A stretch of DNA of 64,000 nucleotides from Liolophura sinensis (Eukaryota; Mollusca; Polyplacophora; Chitonida; Chitonidae), in contig NC_088302.1 in NCBI RefSeq assembly GCF_032854445.1, forward strand, positions 32,455,979 to 32,519,978. The letters are read 5' to 3'. The translations under genes and the position numbers were made by a program. How positions within the stretch are numbered: the first letter of the stretch is position 1; each line of letters opens with the position of its first letter. The notes beneath the pieces are model-generated. The model was not told the origin of the DNA and ran no database searches. It was given only the letters and a program-made list of their open reading frames with translations. Positions 57,835 through 64,000 of the stretch are shown here, piece by piece.

Positions 57835-60111
57835 GTAAGTCTTCATAAAAAACCCCACAAAACAACAGAAAACCACAAACATGTCGGTGCTGAAGGTTGA
57901 TCTTACCATAAAACAAAATAAGCTTGAGTACCAGTGTGGATGGTTTGCTCCCCAAAATAACAGATTAATTTATACTTTGTTTCAAAGCTCAAGGCAGTTT
58001 AATCTTATTTAATCATTTCGTGAAATTTGTATATTTGTAAATTGGATTTATTTTAAATCTGTAGCCATTAATTAAGTGACAGGGTCTTCTTTTGCTAATA
58101 ATGTATTTGACCTAAATAATAATGGGATTAAACAAGTGAACCTGTGTGTAAAAGAATATCTGACGGTTTTATTGAGATATTTTGCAAAAGTCTTTTACGA
58201 CTTTAATATTTCCGTGAAAGAAAAGATTATCTGAATGTGTCTAGATTTATTTTGCTCGTTATTGGTGGGTAGCTATCGACACATGTCATAGACAGGTTAT
58301 AGCCTTGAGCAACATCGCTTTTTGTTTGTACGTAAAGCTCTGTACATATAGTTAAGAACGTGGACTATGGCCTGCTATGCGTCAAATCATATCGTCTACA
58401 TATACACACACGCACATACAAAAGTAACGCCTTGGTTAGCCTCTTAGATCCAGGATATGGGGAGGACAAGTGTCAATCCGGAGCCTTTGTTAGTTTAGTC
58501 CAGACTCAACTCTGAGCAGTTGTTCTGCGGGATTGAACGGAAGTCGGATTAGAAACCACTCGACTCGTATCTCGGCCAGAGACGTTTGAATGAAGAGATT
58601 ACTAGTTTTGGCAGTTCATTGCGTAGGAGTTGGTGCATGGTGATACACCGATATACTGCAAATGTTTACATTACGATTTTAAACATGTTCGGTAGAGATT
58701 TGGGACAAAGGCATAATCCGAGAACACCAAATGCTCAAACAGCAAGTAGGGATTTTGGACAAAACTACGTCAAATACCTATCACAGCTTATAATTAGGTG
58801 ATAGGAATTGATAGGGATTTGGAGATGTGGTGTTCCACGCCTAGCTATATTGTTGCAAGGCGTTATAAGTGTACTCCGTTCTTATAGTTATGGCAGCTGA
58901 GACAACTTTTAAGCTACTATGCCACAACTTATAGTCTGATACCGGCACATGTCTTGGATACGCATTTAAATAATGCGCACAGAACACACATTTTTGCACT
59001 TTTGTGGCATCGTTGATAACTACTGACAGATTCTTCTTACATGTTTGCTTCTTCATGTCGTTCTTAAATATATTACTTCCTTCGTTCTTTGTGATTTGTA
59101 AATAACGGCGTCAAATGATTGTTATGGTCAGTAATCTGTGTCGATCATGTAAAGGTCCTACCAAGTTCATTATAAAATTGCTACAAACAGATACATGTAA
59201 TGATGAATTCCCATCCATTTTCAACCATCGCAACGCGCAATTATCTTCCGAAGTATGTTCCGGAAAGAGTCATACTTAGAAAAAATTATGCTGTCAGACC
59301 AAAAAGGTAAATTGTACTCATATATATAGTACACGACTCGTGTGAAAAGCAATGCGTAAGAAGTATATTGGTACAGAAAGGCAAAGCCGCGGTTCAAGAC
59401 AGTGGAGGGAAGTTCCGCTCGTCGCACTTTGGGCAAGCATGTCCTCGACCGCATGCAACAACATTCAAATTCATTTTAAAGCAGTATTCAGTGCAAGTCA
59501 AACACTGCGGCCAATAGCTGAGTAGAATCGCTGAAGCGAATGGGCCCTTTTCACCCAGTCTTGCTTACAGGAGAACTTTGTATAGGAGTGGTGTTATTAA
59601 ATTTGTCTGATATGGCCCCAGTGTGAGCCGAACACGTGCTGCCTGTGTTTAGGCAGCTAGCAAATCGATCCCAAGCCGACCTAATTGCTAATCGAGTTTT
59701 CCCCGCTTTCAGTATACATTATTTAAATCTTAATTCCGGAATTGATGTTATTTGAAAGCTTCTCTTATAGTTTTTCAGTCGATCATCGCAGGGAAGAATT
59801 ACTCCCCCCACTTCAAACCAACCTCTCCAAACAGCCCGTCCATCGCTATCCACGTGGGCTGTCTTGTTGTTGAATCCGAATTTCTCTCTAAGATGTCCCT
59901 GCCGTCTACATATCAAGCCATAGATGCAAGAAGCATTTCCTGAGGCGTCTCCTTACAAGAATATAGGGGAGCTTTGTTTATAAATGGGCAAACTCTGCAA
60001 TTCGTTTTATTTTTATCCCCCTAATGTCTTCAAGGAATCCTGTTTCTTATTTTTTTACTGTTTGTTGGGACACCCCATTGGTTTCTGTTAACTGTTTCAT
60101 TGCCCCGCAGG
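57835..60111 (+). other. Intron 1 of the third gene
   Basis: No recognised exon. A tRNA-like SINE remnant (agatccaggatatggggagg, caatccggagcc) is near 58446-58490. The remainder is AT-rich. Confidence 0.5.
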
Positions 60112-60206
60112 TTAAGCGGATTGTAAGAGAAGCTAATCAGCTGAGTACAGATAAGAAACCCTTTACTGACCCCGAAGGTCGCCGTATTACCACCTTTTCT
60201 TTTTAA
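60112..60206 (+). CDS. Possible second exon of the third gene (weak)
   Basis: A good acceptor (ctgtttcattgccccgcag) ends at 60111 and the phase-0 frame continues SRIP into VKRIVREANQLSTDKKPFTD before TAA at 60204-60206. The text loosely parallels the segment after the TYSMVP motif in gliomedin but lacks the Cys residues expected there. If real it either ends the protein early or uses an internal donor such as GAAG|gtcgcc. Confidence 0.25.
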
Positions 60207-61659
60207 CCACAACCTTTGGTTGTCAAATGCACGATTAGCCAAGACATAACAAACTACTTGTATTTATTTGACACCTCTCGTCCATTAACGCTCGTGAATT
60301 CTCACTAACCTGAGTGATAGTAGCGAATCAAGAATGGTGTATCGTAATCGTTGTTCTTCCTTATATTTGGAATATCTAAAAAGATAAAAAAAGAGAAACT
60401 GTGAATTTAATTTTCTTGAATTGATCACAAACTTGGTTCCTCTGTGCCCCAGTAAGTTTTGTCAGATTGGCATGCAGAAATGGGACAGCTAGCCATTTGC
60501 TACTTAAGCCAACATTTTAAACCTCCTCATCATGCTAAATTTTAACAATAAGAGTGAAATTTTTTTTAACGCATTTAACTCGACAGAAATGGCTTTGTGT
60601 AATCGGATCCACATGTCATAAGGCTTTTCACTCTCTTCGTTCAGTCTCTTTTAATAAAAGTACATGTATAGGCTTCAATTCATGATATATGTAGGACCGG
60701 ATGAGCATTCAGGTTAAATGTCGGAAGGTGGTGTGACGTCATTCTGTCGTCTGTTTGTGGTACACTTCCTTCCGCTGTACAGCAACCATTGGACGTATTC
60801 TCGAATTGACCGTTAAAGCCTGCATGTCATAGTGATGAAGGACAGCTGGTATAGGAATGTCTGTTTTGACGCCTATATTCTGCTTCATTGTTTTGTCATT
60901 AAAGTTCCATAGGTCGGTTGTTTACCACTGAACTCCACTTATCTTATAAGTGAAAAATATAAGTGGAATTGTTTTAGTAGTGGGTCATTGAATACCTCTT
61001 ATTAATGTCATTATAATGAAACGATGTTTTGAACAGGACTAGTTGCTACATTCATACATGAGCTCGGTTTGAATTTCAATGAAACTTTAGTAAAATGTGT
61101 AATGCGTGACAGTCCTTTACTTTTGAGTGATTGAATCTTTATGCTTTTAGTATACTACAGAGGATAAATCTTAAATAAATTAATCTCAATATCTCTCATT
61201 GTCATAAAAATTAACATTAAACGATGTGCTCATGCTATAAAGTAGACACATCACCATGAACTCATGTCGCTTTCATTTCCTTTTTGTTAAGGAAGCGATA
61301 TTTTCAAAGATTAAAGTCTACACTCTGGAGAAATGACAACTCATTTGCACTCTGATTGGTGCTTTTTTGTTTGGTCTCAAGCATTCTAGCGATACTCAAA
61401 TGGCAGTACAGAGGGTGACAGTGGCTCTGGACGTGTTAAACATGTGCTCAGCTAATACGGCAACAGAAATTGCTCATTCACAGAACCAAACCTACAGGCA
61501 AAATTCTGATGAGTTTTCCATTGAACTGTGCTTCTTAGGATCTAACAGAATGTAGCAAGAAGTGATTACGCCCAACGAAGAAGCTTCGATTGATGCCCAC
61601 AACAGTTCGTCTACGCGCTTTTCAAGGACGGCTGTTATTGAGTTGACACTCTTGTATTA
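60207..61659 (+). other. Unassigned, probably intronic
   Basis: AT-rich; no Gly-X-Y collagen-like frame found. A 62-codon frame at 61367-61555 is unrecognised. Confidence 0.4.
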
Positions 61660-62060
61660 CTTGAAGTAGAAGTATGGGACCTTGCTTTAGAACAATAGCA
61701 AGCTAACGTATATTAAAGTAAAAGGACAGGCTATACCAGATAGAAAATAGGGAATAAGCTGTACTATTAGTGGTAAAGGTTTTGGATACATGCTTTCAAA
61801 AAGTGAACATCTAAAGTATATTAAAAGAATGTAATATGATATATTAGTAGAAGCAGAAGTTTTGGATACTTACTTCAGAAAGATGAAAATCTAAAGTAAA
61901 TTAAAAGAATGGAACATGCTATACCAGTAGAAGTAGAAGTTGTGGATACTTATCTCAGAAAGATGAAAAGCTAAAGTATGTTAAAATAATGGACTATTCT
62001 AGAAATGGAAGTTTTGGATACTTGCATTAGAAAGAGGAAAACCTAAAGTATAGTAAAAGA
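61660..62060. repeat. Degenerate tandem repeat of about 60-80 bp, five units
   Basis: Units around gaagttttggatacttactt, cagaaagatgaaaa and ctaaagtatattaaaagaat with length variation. Confidence 0.88.
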
Positions 62061-64000
62061 ATGGGAAATAAGCTTGTCAAGTTCACGTGTACATCAACAG
62101 ATGAATCGCACGATATTCCCATGGCAGTTCATTGTAGCTCTCAGTCAGCCGTATGTTTGGATTTGAGGATTGACGCTCATGTAAGAAAATTAAAGAAGCA
62201 AATTGTTATTTGTCATTATATAGTGTTGACAACGTTCTTATTTTGGCTTCTAATTTGTCATGATTAATCATGCTATTGGCTCTTTCACTGGACCCATCAT
62301 CTAATCAATCATTGCGTACGCCTTGCCACTAGACGTGCGAAGTCCCAGGTTGTTTCCGTATGATTTCTTTGGGTGCGTATGTATTTCGGCTATCTAATGG
62401 CTAGACAATGTGGAAAATACGGTCTTCAAGTCTTGTTATGTTGGCACTCCATAGGTCCCAGATTGAATATATTGATTGCAGGATAACACAGGATTACCAG
62501 TTAATCATCGCCCGACGCCACTGAGTGACCAATGTTTTATGAGCGTACAATGTCCCGATGGCCAAGCAATCTCCAGGGGATTCCTAGCCTTCATACATTC
62601 ACTGGCTCCACTGTTCCCACTGGATGGGCCGGATTCATCACCGTATTTATCACATTGGCTTGAGATCCGGTCGCTGACTTCCAGTATTGATTCTACACAG
62701 AATCAGTGTTTAATTCAGTTATGGACACATTGTATTTTTTAGTCTATGAAGTCTGGACAGCTTTCAGATCATCTCCCTTTCATATAATGTTCAACTGCTC
62801 TAACCCCCTCCATAGACCACAGTCCTGTTGACAATGTATATGTATACAACACCCCATGGATACAATGTCTGAACACTCAGCTAGACATCACCGAATTATA
62901 AATTAATGGGGCAACACCAGTAGCAAATTATTCCTGCAAAAAGAATGTACTTGATGCTTGACTTTTGTTCGTCGTGTGCTTTTTAAGTGTTATTTAAAAA
63001 CCTCGATATAAAATTACACTCAACCTATCACCTGAGACATCAGGTGACAATATTTGTAAGCCCCCTGCTACGGAGATGTGCGATTTTGTGGCCTTTTAGT
63101 TGCTTGCTCAAAAGGTTGAATGTCCCCAGAACGCTTTTAACCGATGATCAGTTATAAGCAAACACTTATAACAATAAATTTTTGCCAAAAGATTGAAATA
63201 ATTCAGTGGATCTGCCAATCAGAGAGTCACAGAGTTCCTTGAGTGAACGAGTAAGGCGTTTTATACTCTCTCTGACCTTCGGCATCCACCCTATCATGAT
63301 CATGCCCGTTAAAAAGCTTGACACCCCTTGATTGATAACACGTTGTGAGTATCGAACTCCGGTCTCCGTATTTCTTACTGATAAGCTCTGAAAGCAATTT
63401 CAGGAGAGCAAGGTACATAAGTTAATTACACGTTAAGTAGTTAAAGCCATTTCTCAGTGCCACACGCCGTGAACATCAGCTATTCCCATCTTCTATGCCA
63501 TTAAATCCGTAACAAGAACGCTCTTAGTTCAAGAACCTTTTGAATAATATGCCCCTGTGGCCTTGCTTGCGGCTCTGTTACGGTGGATTAAACATTCAAT
63601 GTAGGAGGTATTCTATTCCGGAAGCTGACTACCGGAACTAAATCCATAACGACCTTTCCATGACCTGTGGCTTCCGCAAGGTCAACAGTCATTGTACTTG
63701 CATTTATTAAGCCAAACAAGCGCTGAATTTCCTCTTCACTATGTTTCACATGAAAGAATAATTCTACATTTATATGTTTCCTTTTTAGGAGGATTATTAA
63801 TATAAAACGTTTCAGCGTAAACATAAATAGAAGCGATAAATGTAAGTGATTTCCAGTACTGATTGTAACAAAATGTGATAGTTCCTTTGGCTGAATTGAT
63901 TTAATTTGGCACTCAGTGAATCAAAGATTATTGATAACTGTAAGTCACTTTTATATTTGTGAAAGAAGGGGACGGTGAGTGGTAGTAGGGGTTTGCTCAC
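62061..64000 (+). other. Unassigned, probably intron of the third gene
   Basis: A tattgattgcag acceptor-like site ends at 62481, followed by an 87-codon open frame without collagen or olfactomedin features. Otherwise nothing recognised to the window end. Confidence 0.35.

Noticed and set aside
62476-62742. Exon of the third gene after an acceptor-like site at 62481
   Set aside because: The frame has no Gly-X-Y or olfactomedin features, lacks a consensus donor, and similarity to the expected product is absent.

Overview
This is eukaryotic, animal nuclear DNA: coding information sits in short exons with GT-AG boundaries, separated by AT-rich introns and long gene-free stretches full of tRNA-derived SINE copies, microsatellites and minisatellites. 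The SINE families, with (AAAT)n or CACT-type tails and a 3' end reading roughly as a cgtaaaacaccaatcaaa motif, look like those I associate with molluscan genomes. A mollusc (perhaps a gastropod) is my inference; another lophotrochozoan remains possible. About 3% of the window is recognisable protein-coding sequence.

Three genes are supported. (1) On the + strand, 4133-13346 holds a seven-exon orphan nuclear receptor of the NR2E3/PNR type (insect Hr51/unfulfilled, nematode FAX-1 group). The zinc-finger DNA-binding domain is in exons 1-3 and the ligand-binding domain, ending in an AF-2 helix, in exons 4-7. Exon 3 as given has an apparent one-base frameshift. Intron 6 is filled by a minisatellite made from the 3' end of exon 6 with its own splice sites. 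Intron 3 carries a nested transposon of about 3.1 kb with intact target-site duplications. (2) On the - strand, 43527-35479 is a complete four-exon gene for a multi-pass membrane protein of the rolling stone family (282 codons plus stop). An AATAAA signal lies 51 bp past its stop. (3) On the + strand, 57466-57834 is the first coding exon of a type II single-pass membrane protein with a juxtamembrane coiled coil and a furin-like site. I favour a colmedin/gliomedin-like (collagen-olfactomedin) product whose remaining exons lie mostly beyond the window.

Layout: 1-4000, repeats and unassigned DNA; 4.0-13.3 kb, nuclear receptor; 13.3-35.4 kb, a gene desert with SINEs and a few low-repeat islands that could be regulatory; 35.4-43.5 kb, rolling stone-like gene; 44-53 kb, repeat-rich intergenic DNA; 54-56.8 kb, two minisatellite arrays and a TA tract; 57.1-64 kb, 5' end of the third gene and its long first intron. 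No shared pathway is evident, but the deserts around the receptor gene could hold its distal control elements.

Gene calls rest on reading the translated exons and matching exon phases by eye. Repeat-family names (A to F) are local labels for this window only.
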